From JACQSR01 sp042577505 (lineage in GTDB: Archaea > Nanobdellota > Nanobdellia > Woesearchaeales > JACQSR01): a DNA stretch of 20,620 nucleotides. The notes under the pieces were generated by a model. It made no database searches. It saw only the letters and a list, made by a program, of their open reading frames with translations, and was not told the origin of the DNA. Where the stretch lies: the NCBI GenBank assembly GCA_042577505.1, contig JBHPEA010000026.1:1-20620 (forward strand), given 5' to 3'. This document shows positions 6,141 to 13,433 of the stretch, one piece after another (positions within the stretch are counted from its first letter, which is position 1; every line of letters starts with the position of its first letter). A program made the translations under genes and the position numbers.

Positions 6141-7768
6141 CTGAACCAATTGCATTAGAATTAGCAAAGAAACAACAACAAATTGGTGTTGCAGAATTTT
6201 TCTCTAGGAATAGACATCTTCTAGGTTTTGATAATAAGAAAAAAGCTTTAATGACTACCATAAAAGAAGCTGTTGATAATTCTTTAGATGCCTGTGAGGA
6301 AGGGGAGTTTTTACCTGAACTTAGTGTTGAATTAATTGATATGGGTAATGATAGATTCAGAGTTATTGTTGAAGATAATGGTCCAGGTATTGTTAAGAAA
6401 CAAATTCCACATATTTTTGCAAGATTACTTTATGGTTCCAAATTCTTTAAATTATCCCAATCAAGAGGTCAACAAGGTATTGGAATTTCTGCATCGGTTC
6501 TTTATGCTCAATTGACAACAGGAAAACCTGCAAAAATTAAATCAAGGATTGATAAGAAACATCCAGCACATTATTATGAATTGAAAATTGATATTCAGAA
6601 CAACAAACCAGATATTGTTAATGAGACAATTATTGATTGGGATAAGGACCATGGAACAAGGATTGAATTGGATTTGGAAGGAAGTTATGCATCAGGATCA
6701 CAATCTGTTGATCAGTATCTTAAGCAAACTGCAATCACTAATCCCCATGTTACAATAATATATACAAATCCTAAAGCCGAGCAGATTGTTTTTCCTAAAG
6801 CTACTAACAAGATGCCAAGTAAGGTTAAGGAGATTAAGCCGCACCCATACGGAGTTGAGCTTGGTGTTCTTCTTGATATGATTAAGATAACTGAATCTAG
6901 GACGCTACAAAGTTTTCTTATGAACGATTTTTCAAGAGTAGGAGGTAATACTGCAAAACAAATTTGTGAAAATGCAGCTTTACTTCCAAATACAAAACCG
7001 AAAGATTTTAACAGAGAGATGGGGGAGAAGTTAATTCAAGGAATTAAGGATACAAAAATTATTGCTCCTCCAACTGATTGTATTTCCCCAATTGGATCAG
7101 ATCTTCTTGAAAAGGGTTTAAAGAAGGAAGTTAATGCAGAGTTTTATTGTGCAGCAACTCGCCCCCCTTCAGTTTATAGGGGAAATCCATTTATTATTGA
7201 AGCTGGAATTGCATATGGTGGACAGCAAGAGGGTGATTCTCAAATAAGGTTGCTTAGATATGCAAATAGAGTTCCTTTATTATATCAGCAAGGTGCTTGT
7301 GCTGTTACAAAATCAACTGTTCAAACTGCTTGGAGAAATTATGGTTTATCACAATCTCAAAATTCATTACCTATAGGGGCTTGTACTGTTGTAGTCCACA
7401 TCTGTTCTGTATGGGTTCCATTCACATCAGAAAGTAAGGAAGCAATTGCACATTATCCTGAAATTATTAAAGAGGTTAAGTTGGCTTTGCAGGAATGTGG
7501 AAGGCAGCTTGGAATTTACATTAGGAAGAAGAAAAAAGTTCAATACGAATCAAAGAAGAGGGGTTATATAGAAACTTATATTCCCTATATCGGAGAGGCA
7601 TTGCAAGAGTTGCTTAAAATTAAAGATTCTGATAGGAAAAACGCTCAAAATTTATTGCAAGAGGTTTTAGAGAAAAGTAGGGGTACTCTTGCGAAAGTTG
7701 AAATGGAAAATCTTGAGTATGATGAAGAATTTGCAAAAATAGGGAAGGGCGAAGATGAAGAAAGTTGA
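6137..7768 (+). CDS. top6B: DNA topoisomerase VI subunit B
   Basis: This is the ATPase subunit of type IIB topoisomerase (543 aa). The GHKL fold shows the N-box EAVDNSLDA (E44, N48), DNGPG (80-84) and the GQQGIG lid loop (111-116). A helix-two-turn-helix region follows at about 230-300, then the transducer domain (about 305-500). SESKEAIA (431-438) contains K434, which aligns by motif with the family's switch lysine. A charged helical tail ends the protein. It drives ATP-dependent DNA strand passage with subunit A. It overlaps the KH gene by 4 nt and top6A by 14 nt, so balanced subunit synthesis from one mRNA is likely. All core motifs are intact. Confidence 0.97.
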   Translation: MTEPIALELAKKQQQIGVAEFFSRNRHLLGFDNKKKALMTTIKEAVDNSLDACEEGEFLPELSVELIDMGNDRFRVIVEDNGPGIVKKQIPHIFARLLYGSKFFKLSQSRGQQGIGISASVLYAQLTTGKPAKIKSRIDKKHPAHYYELKIDIQNNKPDIVNETIIDWDKDHGTRIELDLEGSYASGSQSVDQYLKQTAITNPHVTIIYTNPKAEQIVFPKATNKMPSKVKEIKPHPYGVELGVLLDMIKITESRTLQSFLMNDFSRVGGNTAKQICENAALLPNTKPKDFNREMGEKLIQGIKDTKIIAPPTDCISPIGSDLLEKGLKKEVNAEFYCAATRPPSVYRGNPFIIEAGIAYGGQQEGDSQIRLLRYANRVPLLYQQGACAVTKSTVQTAWRNYGLSQSQNSLPIGACTVVVHICSVWVPFTSESKEAIAHYPEIIKEVKLALQECGRQLGIYIRKKKKVQYESKKRGYIETYIPYIGEALQELLKIKDSDRKNAQNLLQEVLEKSRGTLAKVEMENLEYDEEFAKIGKGEDEES

Positions 7769-8843
7769 TGTTTTAGAAGAAATTAAGAGAGTAGCTTTAA
7801 GTGTGTATAATTCAATTAAGAAGAAAAAACAACCTGAATTGAAGATGCCTCTTAGAGCATTGTCTAATGTTAAGTACGATCCAAAAGATGGTTACTTTGA
7901 ATTGTTAGGGAAGACAAAAGAAAGAACATTGACTGCAGGAACAGTAAAAACTTTTGCTCAAACATTGAAGATGATGTCTTTGTCTAAGAATTTAGTCGAA
8001 ACTGACGATATTGCATCGAAAAGAGAAGCGTATTATATTTCTAAGAACTGGGGTCCTGCGAGATTTGCAGAACAACCTGAATCAGATACTGTGATGGATG
8101 ATATTGAGGCTATGGTTATGGTTAATAGGGAGCAGATTGGTTTTATTCCTGAAGAAAAAGGTGGAGAAATTGCAGGGAAATTAGTCGTTGTTGATAAGGA
8201 CAGGGATACAGGAAAAGAAATCAAAATAGACTGTACTAAGTTTGGATCAGGTGCTTATTCAATTCCAATTTCAGTTGAACAACTTAAGTTTGAAACTGAT
8301 GCAAAGTTTATACTTGCTATTGAAACTGCTGGTATGTTTCAAAGATTGGTTAAACATAATTATTGGAAAAAGGCAAATTGTATATTAATTTCGATGGGGG
8401 GAGTTCCCACCAGAGCTTGTAGGCGTTTTATTAGGAGATTAAGTGATACAAAGAAATTACCTGTTTATGTTTTTACTGACGGAGATCCATATGGTTTCGG
8501 TTCAATTTATAGAACATTAAAAGTCGGATCTGGAAATGCTGCACATATTAATGAGTTTTTTTGTGTACCTCAAGCACAATTTATTGGAATTACACCACAA
8601 GATATTGTTGACTATCAATTACCCTCACATCCTTTGAAAGATGTTGATATTAAGAAAATTAAAGACCTTATTAAGAATGATCCTTTTATACAACATCATA
8701 AGCCCTGGCAGAAAGCGCTAACTCAAATGGCTAAGTTAAAAGTCAGAGCAGAACAGCAAGCATTGGCTAAGCATGGATTGAATTTCGTTATTTCTGATTA
8801 TTTACCTAAGAAATTAAAGAATCCTAAGAGTTGGTTACCTTAG
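7755..8843 (+). CDS. top6A: DNA topoisomerase VI subunit A (Spo11-like)
   Basis: The DNA-cleaving subunit is 362 aa long. The winged-helix (CAP-like) domain carries the REAYYIS motif; the Tyr pair Y93/Y94 contains the nucleophile, the second being the likely one by analogy with Spo11. The Toprim domain shows the acidic residue in ILAIETAGMF (E190) and the metal pair in FTDGDPYG (D242, D244). The motifs needed for double-strand cleavage are present. Together with subunit B it relaxes positive and negative supercoils and decatenates chromosomes. The start overlaps top6B by 14 nt. It is the last gene of the operon: a new TATA box appears directly after its stop. Confidence 0.97.
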   Translation: MKKVDVLEEIKRVALSVYNSIKKKKQPELKMPLRALSNVKYDPKDGYFELLGKTKERTLTAGTVKTFAQTLKMMSLSKNLVETDDIASKREAYYISKNWGPARFAEQPESDTVMDDIEAMVMVNREQIGFIPEEKGGEIAGKLVVVDKDRDTGKEIKIDCTKFGSGAYSIPISVEQLKFETDAKFILAIETAGMFQRLVKHNYWKKANCILISMGGVPTRACRRFIRRLSDTKKLPVYVFTDGDPYGFGSIYRTLKVGSGNAAHINEFFCVPQAQFIGITPQDIVDYQLPSHPLKDVDIKKIKDLIKNDPFIQHHKPWQKALTQMAKLKVRAEQQALAKHGLNFVISDYLPKKLKNPKSWLP

Positions 8844-8844
8844 A

Positions 8845-8853
8845 TTTTTAAAT
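8845..8853 (+). promoter_or_regulatory. TATA box for the kinase gene
   Basis: TTTTTAAAT directly follows the top6A stop and predicts a start near 8875, giving a leader of about 22 nt with AAGGGA (8887-8892) as a weak ribosome site before the ATG at 8897. Confidence 0.45.
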
Positions 8854-8896
8854 CAACTTCTATTCTCTAATAGATGTGTTTCTATAAGGGAAATTT

Positions 8897-10105
8897 ATGT
8901 TTAAAAAAGCAATAGCTAAAATTGGTTTTGATCCAGGAATTAGTTTAACTCTTCTACCTGGGCCACATTCTTTCATTTATTTAGAAAACACTGACGAACC
9001 AACTCGGGTGATTAAGGGTTATTTTGATTGGCCACCCAGTGCTCCTAAAAGTGCAAAATCACGTTTTGAACGGGAAGTAGCTAGTTTAGAATTCTTAGCA
9101 GATCATCCTAATACACCAAAATTACTAGATAAAGGGGTAATAGGAAATACTGCAAGATCCATGGGGTACTTTCAAGAAATGATAACCCCTAATCCAGAAG
9201 AAATACCTTATATGATAATTGATTATTACAAAGGAGATAATTTATTCTCCAATTTACCTATTTGGTGTAATAATTTGCATGAATCTTCTTTCCAATTTAG
9301 AACGGGCAATTTTAATCCATTTATCTTTGTTGATCCAGAGGTTAGTCCACATTCTTACTTTCAAGCAGCAATACAATTAATTGATTTAGTCGGAATTGTA
9401 GCTTCATTCCATGATGTAGGGGTTACACAGGGTGATTTGAAACCCCAAAACCTATTACATCGCAGTTTAGATTTAAGAGTTCTAGATTTTGAATTGTCAG
9501 AAATTGAGGGGCATAATTATGATACAGGACCCCATCCTCACGGAACTCTTGCATATAGGGACCCATCCCTAAGAGAACTTCCAAGAAATCAAACTTACGA
9601 TTTATTTTCTTTAGGTTGTTTAATACAAGATTTATTTCCTTTTAGGATCACTACTGCACCAAAAGAGGAATTTGTTTTGGAGTGTTATTTAACCGTAGAT
9701 CCTATGTCATGGCAGGCAGAATTTAATCATGTCAGTCATAATGGTGTAAAGGCTATGTCTGACCCAGATAAATTCTACCAAGAAATGAAAGAAGATCCAA
9801 AAATTGCAGATAGATTGTTGAGAGAATTTATAGAATATACTCATTCCAGAGTTCATGTAATACAACCTCGTCCTTATAATACAACTTTTATGAGGGAATT
9901 GAGGGCTTATGAATTCGAATTTCTACAAGGCAATCCCTATCTAACATCTTTATTTGAGGTGTTACCCTTACGACAAGTAGCTGAAATGCAAGAACTTGGA
10001 AGAGCACTTTTACACCAAAATCCAGACAAGAGACCATCAGCATCTGAAGTTTATGAAAGACTAAAACCATTAAGATACCAATTCCAACAAATGCTAAAGA
10101 ATTAA
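8897..10105 (+). CDS. Divergent eukaryotic-type Ser/Thr protein kinase
   Basis: The catalytic core of a Hanks-type kinase is clear in this 402-residue protein: likely VIK lysine K40, alpha-C Glu E60 (FEREVASLEFL), catalytic loop GDLKPQN (179-185, with D180, K182, N185), metal site D197 followed by FE, so DFE replaces DFG, then GTLAYRDP (217-223) as the activation/P+1 region, D235 in YDLFSLG, and PDKRPSASEV (376-385) as subdomain XI. The Gly-rich loop is degenerate (PGPHSFIYLE). Two long insertions set it apart: about 45 residues before helix E (112-157) and about 115 between subdomains IX and XI (250-367). No membrane segment or sensor domain is seen. Substrate is unknown; catalysis is plausible because K, D and N remain. 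Confidence 0.85.
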   Translation: MFKKAIAKIGFDPGISLTLLPGPHSFIYLENTDEPTRVIKGYFDWPPSAPKSAKSRFEREVASLEFLADHPNTPKLLDKGVIGNTARSMGYFQEMITPNPEEIPYMIIDYYKGDNLFSNLPIWCNNLHESSFQFRTGNFNPFIFVDPEVSPHSYFQAAIQLIDLVGIVASFHDVGVTQGDLKPQNLLHRSLDLRVLDFELSEIEGHNYDTGPHPHGTLAYRDPSLRELPRNQTYDLFSLGCLIQDLFPFRITTAPKEEFVLECYLTVDPMSWQAEFNHVSHNGVKAMSDPDKFYQEMKEDPKIADRLLREFIEYTHSRVHVIQPRPYNTTFMRELRAYEFEFLQGNPYLTSLFEVLPLRQVAEMQELGRALLHQNPDKRPSASEVYERLKPLRYQFQQMLKN

Positions 10106-10132
10106 ACTTACAACCTTTAGCAAGAAGAAAAC

Positions 10133-10140
10133 TTTTTATA
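10133..10140 (+). promoter_or_regulatory. TATA box for the small Cys-rich gene
   Basis: TTTTTATA is centred about 20 nt before ATG 10157 and about 26 nt before the in-frame ATG 10163. The second spacing is the usual leaderless one, so the protein may start at the third codon of the longer frame. Confidence 0.5.
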
Positions 10141-10156
10141 TCATTAGATTAATTCT

Positions 10157-10318
10157 ATGAATATGGTAAAAGAATTCATACCACCAAGTTGTGAAGGATG
10201 TCATAATTGGGGTAGGTTTAAACATGAATGTTGGGTGTTTTGGGATGGTAAGAAGGACTGTACTCAACATACCTCAGTTGTACAAGAATCTATGTCTGCT
10301 ATAACAAACTTTAAATAG
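10157..10318 (+). CDS. Small Cys-rich, probably zinc-binding protein (53 aa)
   Basis: A complete 53-codon frame runs from ATG 10157 to TAG 10316-10318. It encodes CEGC (12-15), then C25 in HECWVFW and C35 in KKDC, with His at 16, 23 and 38; four Cys suggest a compact metal knuckle. Trp and Phe residues around the Cys indicate a folded core. A TATA box at 10133-10140 and a candidate tRNA promoter overlapping its 3' end show it sits in its own slot between the kinase and tRNA-Arg. Start could be ATG 10163 (51 aa), which has better leaderless spacing. I do not know the family or function. Confidence 0.65.
   Translation: MNMVKEFIPPSCEGCHNWGRFKHECWVFWDGKKDCTQHTSVVQESMSAITNFK
10309..10318 (+). promoter_or_regulatory. 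Candidate TATA box for tRNA-Arg
   Basis: CTTTAAATAG overlaps the stop codon of the small Cys-rich gene and is centred about 29 nt before the first tRNA base, allowing a leader of about 3 nt. A second AT box, TTTTTAAA (10321-10328), would start RNA inside the tRNA and is less likely. Confidence 0.4.
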
Positions 10319-10342
10319 AGTTTTTAAACCTAAATTCTCGAT

Positions 10343-10457
10343 GGGCCTGTAGCCTAGCCTGGATAAGGCGACAGCCTTCTAAGCTGTAGATCCGGGGTTC
10401 GAATATCCCATAGGGAGACATCAAATCCCTGGGGATTTGAAAGTCCTCGCAGGCCCA
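10343..10457 (+). tRNA. tRNA-Arg (anticodon TCT) with a 40-nt intron in the T loop
   Basis: The cloverleaf is complete: acceptor GGGCCTG/CAGGCCC with discriminator A10457, D arm GCCT/AGGC, anticodon arm ACAGC-CTTCTAA-GCTGT with TCT at 34-36, and T stem CGGGG (10393-10397)/CCTCG (10445-10449). Between the T-stem strands lie 47 bases where 7 are expected. Removing 10404-10443 leaves the standard T loop TTCGAAT and a 75-nt tRNA, placing the intron at 59/60. No CCA is encoded. A T-rich stretch (10460-10465) follows as the likely terminator. The anticodon reads AGA (and perhaps AGG) codons. Confidence 0.92.
10404..10443 (+). other. Non-canonical tRNA intron with bulge-helix-bulge fold
   Basis: A BHB-like structure forms at the boundaries: T-loop TTCG (10398-10401) pairs with TGAA (10438-10441), flanked by three-base bulges AAT (10402-10404) and AGT (10442-10444), and an inner helix ATCCC/GGGAT (10405-10409 with 10432-10436). 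One unpaired T (10437) makes it slightly relaxed. Cutting after the second base of each bulge removes exactly 40 nt. The intron can alternatively fold into two private hairpins, TCCC-ATA-GGGA (10406-10416) and TCAAATCC-CTGG-GGATTTGA (10421-10440), which would hide the BHB. Confidence 0.8.
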
Positions 10458-10465
10458 TATTTTTC

Positions 10466-11173
10466 TTATTGAAGCTTTAGATACACTTCTCCAAATAGAT
10501 GGAATGAGAATATTCCAATTAAAAAGTAGTGGATTGCTCCACCTATAAATGGAATTAATCCAAGAATCATTCCTGCCACGATTGATATTATGAGTATTAC
10601 AAGCCAAACTAGGAAATACTGACCTGTAAATGCTTTTTTGAATATTTCTTTGAATCTGAATGCAGCACTAAATGTATCTGTTTTTATGTAATTTAATACT
10701 GCGATAGGAAGTAAATACCAAGCGAGGATTCCAATAATAATTGCGATAATTACAGCAGGGGCAGCTTCAATAATTGCTGGAACAGCTTCTATCCAATTAT
10801 TTTCCATAACACTCGCTAAAGCAACTGCATCTTCTGAGCCTGCAGCAACAGATTCGCCTGCACCTGGAACATTATTTTGTATGTAAACACCAGCCATAGC
10901 AGAGATAGCGGAGCTAGCCCCGATGAAAAGGATCAATATTGCTGGAATAATATATATGAATGATATTAGTACATATACAAAACCCTTAACAAATAAATTG
11001 CCCCAGTTTTTCCAGTCGGGCATGTAAGGGGACGAGTTTGTTTTCACTCCGGAACTTTCTAGAATATATCCAGCGGCAAGCCATCTTACAATGGGAAGTA
11101 TACTTAATAATAATCCTATTACTAATTTACTAAAATCAGAAAATGGTTTTTTAATTGCGGTTTCAAGGTCCAT
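10466..11173 (-). CDS. DUF4013 family membrane protein
   Basis: This polytopic membrane protein (235 aa from the chosen start) matches the archaeal DUF4013 pattern: an N-terminal amphipathic segment ending in KPF, a first helix (LVIGLLLSILPIV), then the GYILES motif, a loop with PDWKNWGNLFVKG, and four or five further helices. Function is unknown; the family is common in archaea. I chose the ATG at 11173 because GGTGAT (11182 to 11177) precedes it at ribosome-site distance and the protein then begins as the family usually does. An in-frame ATG at 11194 would add seven residues. It is divergent from trmI and convergent with tRNA-Arg. Confidence 0.8.
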   Translation of the reverse strand: MDLETAIKKPFSDFSKLVIGLLLSILPIVRWLAAGYILESSGVKTNSSPYMPDWKNWGNLFVKGFVYVLISFIYIIPAILILFIGASSAISAMAGVYIQNNVPGAGESVAAGSEDAVALASVMENNWIEAVPAIIEAAPAVIIAIIIGILAWYLLPIAVLNYIKTDTFSAAFRFKEIFKKAFTGQYFLVWLVILIISIVAGMILGLIPFIGGAIHYFLIGIFSFHLFGEVYLKLQ

Positions 11174-11224
11174 TTTATCACCAAATACCCCCATAATAAT
11201 TACATTATAAAAAATTAACTAAAC

Positions 11225-11234
11225 CTTTTTATAA
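11225..11234. promoter_or_regulatory. Shared bidirectional TATA element (DUF4013 gene / trmI)
   Basis: CTTTTTATAA within CCTTTTTATAAAC reads as a TATA box on both strands. To the right it predicts a start near 11256, 16 nt before the trmI ATG with GAGGT at 11264-11268. To the left it predicts a start near 11204, about 31 nt before the DUF4013 ATG with GGTGAT. No second TATA box is evident in the 98-base gap. Confidence 0.5.
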
Positions 11235-11271
11235 ACTAAAGTAAGAGAGTTTTTTAGAAAAAAGAGGTAAA

Positions 11272-11982
11272 ATGAAAATTTTGTTTATGAAGAACGGGAA
11301 TAAATTCTTTGTTAAGGATTCAACTAAAGATTATCATACTAAATATGGTTATATTAAATCAGGGGATTTTAAGAAATCTAAAGTAGAAACAAATAAAGGG
11401 GTTGAGATGTATCCGGTCGATCCATCATTCATCGACCTGTATAGGAAAATTAAGAGAGGACCTCAAATTATTCCAATGAAGGATGTGGGATTGATTATTA
11501 GTGAAACAGGCATTAATAAAAACTCAAAGGTTGTCGATGCTGGAACAGGATCTGGTGCTTTAGCATTTATTTTAGCAAATATTGTAAAAAATGTTGTTTC
11601 TTATGAAGTAAGGGAAGATTTTTTCAAAATTGCAGAGGATAATAAAAAATTCTTAAAACTTAGAAATTTGAAATTGAAAAATAAAGATATCTATAATGGA
11701 ATCGAGGAGAAGAGTGTTGATTTGGTTACTTTAGATTTACCTGAGCCTTGGAGAGCAATTCCACCAGCAGAAAAAGCGCTAAAAAAAGGTGGATTTTTAG
11801 TTTCGTATTCACCAACAATTCCTCAGGTAATGGATTTTGTTGAAGCTTTAAGCGATAGTTTTATTTATTTGAAAACTTCGGAGATAATCGAAAGGCATTG
11901 GGAGATTGATCAAAGGAAAGTAAGACCAATGTCACAACAGATTGGACATTCAGGTTTTGTTTCGTTTGCGAGGAAGATATAA
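11272..11982 (+). CDS. trmI: tRNA (adenine-N1)-methyltransferase TrmI (m1A57/58)
   Basis: The protein (236 aa) is a class I SAM methyltransferase of the TrmI type, which methylates adenines 57/58 in the T loop of tRNA. Signatures are the RGPQII segment (62-67) that precedes the Rossmann domain, SAM motif I VVDAGTGSGAL (87-97), the ribose-binding acidic residue E112 in SYEVRED, and the TrmI-specific DLPEPW (155-160). The small N-terminal beta domain is present. The ATG is preceded by GAGGT at short distance. Its stop shares one base with the start of the downstream SpoIIM-like gene (TAATG), so they are coupled, though no functional link is known. Confidence 0.92.
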   Translation: MKILFMKNGNKFFVKDSTKDYHTKYGYIKSGDFKKSKVETNKGVEMYPVDPSFIDLYRKIKRGPQIIPMKDVGLIISETGINKNSKVVDAGTGSGALAFILANIVKNVVSYEVREDFFKIAEDNKKFLKLRNLKLKNKDIYNGIEEKSVDLVTLDLPEPWRAIPPAEKALKKGGFLVSYSPTIPQVMDFVEALSDSFIYLKTSEIIERHWEIDQRKVRPMSQQIGHSGFVSFARKI

Positions 11983-12776
11983 TGGTTTTAGAACAATATT
12001 TCAAAGTAGGATGGATGGAGTCAAAAGTCCATGCACTTTACATTGCAGTTATTTATACGCTAATTGGAGTAATTAGTGCAAGATTGATATTCCCGCATGA
12101 CGTTGGATTAATGAGTTTAGCTTTCATCTCAATTTTATTGATCCCTTCTCTTGGTATGTTATTACAACTAGAAGAAAATATTGAGATTAGGGAGAAGAAG
12201 TTTTCTGTTAAGATGCTGTTTAAAGATCATTATGATATTATTAAAGTCTATTTCCTTGTGTTTTTTGGATCTTTTCTAGTTTTTCTATTAATTGGACTTC
12301 TTTTTCCAAATGCGTTAAGTGGAACTCTATTTTTTCCACAATTCAGGGCAGCGAATATTGTTGGATCTTCAATTACTTTAGGCATATTTAAGGATATATT
12401 CATTAATAATTCAATAGTGTTTATTGTAGCTTTTTTACTTTCATTCATATATGGTGCCGGTGGAATATTGTTTCTTGTTTGGAATGCTTCGGTATGGGGC
12501 ATTGTGTTTGGATTCCATGCACGTGATTTGATTTATTCAGGTCTCTTTGAAGGATTTGGACCGTATTTTTTATTTTATCCTCATTTGATTATTGAGGGTA
12601 CTGCGTATCTGTTTGCGGCTGTTGTTGGAGGTGTTGTTTCAAAAGCTGTTTTAAGGGAAGAACTTTTTTCTAAGAAGTTTAATCATCTAATTACTGACGC
12701 ATTATTACTTTTAGCGATTGGGATCGTTTTAGTAGTTATTGCTGGAGTTGTTGAAGCCCATTTATTTGGAATTTAA
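11982..12776 (+). CDS. SpoIIM-like (stage II sporulation protein M/DUF95) membrane protein
   Basis: The protein (264 aa) is an integral membrane protein with about six hydrophobic helices. Order and motifs resemble the SpoIIM/DUF95 family: a first helix near 17-38, a long charged cytoplasmic-type loop, a central FGSF region, then NSIVFIVAFLLSFIYGAGGILFLVWNAS leading to a Gly-rich helix (given here as markers: N-S-I-V-F near 143 and YGAGG near 158), PHLIIEGTAYLFAAVVGG, and a final helix. In bacteria SpoIIM takes part in engulfment; archaeal members are uncharacterised. It overlaps trmI by one base and ends 39 nt before the next promoter and gene. Confidence 0.8.
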   Translation: MVLEQYFKVGWMESKVHALYIAVIYTLIGVISARLIFPHDVGLMSLAFISILLIPSLGMLLQLEENIEIREKKFSVKMLFKDHYDIIKVYFLVFFGSFLVFLLIGLLFPNALSGTLFFPQFRAANIVGSSITLGIFKDIFINNSIVFIVAFLLSFIYGAGGILFLVWNASVWGIVFGFHARDLIYSGLFEGFGPYFLFYPHLIIEGTAYLFAAVVGGVVSKAVLREELFSKKFNHLITDALLLLAIGIVLVVIAGVVEAHLFGI

Positions 12777-12785
12777 TTAGAAAAA

Positions 12786-12798
12786 TTTATATATAAAA
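12786..12798 (+). promoter_or_regulatory. TATA box for the Cys-rich repeat protein
   Basis: TTTATATATAAAA is centred about 24 nt before the ATG at 12816, predicting a leaderless or near-leaderless mRNA. Confidence 0.55.
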
Positions 12799-12815
12799 CA
12801 CTCAAAGAAGGTAAT

Positions 12816-13433
12816 ATGGATCCCGACAGGTCGAGAAATAGTATATATATTTTAGTTGTTCTAGTTGCCCTTATTATTTTAGTTGTTGTAGTATCCTATT
12901 ATCCAAGGGGTGATGGGAGTAATACAATCGAGATTCCTGATAATGGTCCATCCATTCAAAAACCAGTTGCTAGTAATGAATCAGTAAAGATTTCAGGAGA
13001 TATCAGGGGCTCTGCTGTGAAGCCCCTTTCTGACTGCAATGAAGATGATGATGGTAAAGATTTTTTCACAAGGGGGGAGACCTACCTAGGAACAGATTTG
13101 GTATTTGATAGGTGTATAGGTGGTAAACTTCTTGAATATTATTGTGCCGTTGTGGATGGTCAGGAAAAAATTCTACAGGAACTTACTACATGTTCTAATG
13201 GATGTACGAATGGTGCTTGTAGGTATTATTGTGTTGAATCTGATAAAGGAGCAGATATTTTAAAGAGAGGTATTATTATTGGATCAACTGAAAATGGTCA
13301 GTATGCTTTCTTAGAAAGATGTAAGGATGCTAATACCTTAATAGAATATTTTTGTTCTGAAAGGGAATACGTTATGAGAGAGATCGATTGCGTCTGTAAA
13401 GAGGGAGCATGTGAAGATACTTCAACTAATTGA
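12816..13433 (+). CDS. Membrane-anchored protein with two six-Cys repeats
   Basis: The 205-residue protein has a short basic N-terminus, one membrane anchor or uncleaved signal (about 9-28), a polar spacer (30-70) and two related Cys-rich modules. Module 1 spans C74-C135 (Cys 74, 100, 110, 126, 130, 135) and module 2 spans C139-C199 (Cys 139, 169, 180, 192, 194, 199). Both share the order Cys-acidic/Gly stretch, RG, an aromatic segment, RC, LxEYYC or LIEYFC, and a terminal C-x(2-5)-C-x-x-GAC. Even Cys numbers and the anchor suggest disulfide-bonded extracellular domains. Function unknown. The last 23 nt overlap the start of the downstream hydrolase. Confidence 0.75.
   Translation: MDPDRSRNSIYILVVLVALIILVVVVSYYPRGDGSNTIEIPDNGPSIQKPVASNESVKISGDIRGSAVKPLSDCNEDDDGKDFFTRGETYLGTDLVFDRCIGGKLLEYYCAVVDGQEKILQELTTCSNGCTNGACRYYCVESDKGADILKRGIIIGSTENGQYAFLERCKDANTLIEYFCSEREYVMREIDCVCKEGACEDTSTN

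Noticed and set aside
10398..10444. tRNA-Arg as a pseudogene with a disrupted T arm
   Set aside because: All stems pair, the insertion has a BHB-like fold, and removing 40 nt restores an exact consensus T loop.
10311..10607. 98-residue minus-strand frame crossing tRNA-Arg
   Set aside because: It runs through the tRNA and antisense to the 3' part of the DUF4013 gene, with no promoter or recognisable protein features.
10343..11982. Functional link between the T-loop intron and the nearby trmI gene
   Set aside because: TrmI acts on T-loop adenines of most tRNAs and the genes are separated by a divergent membrane-protein gene; proximity alone is weak evidence.
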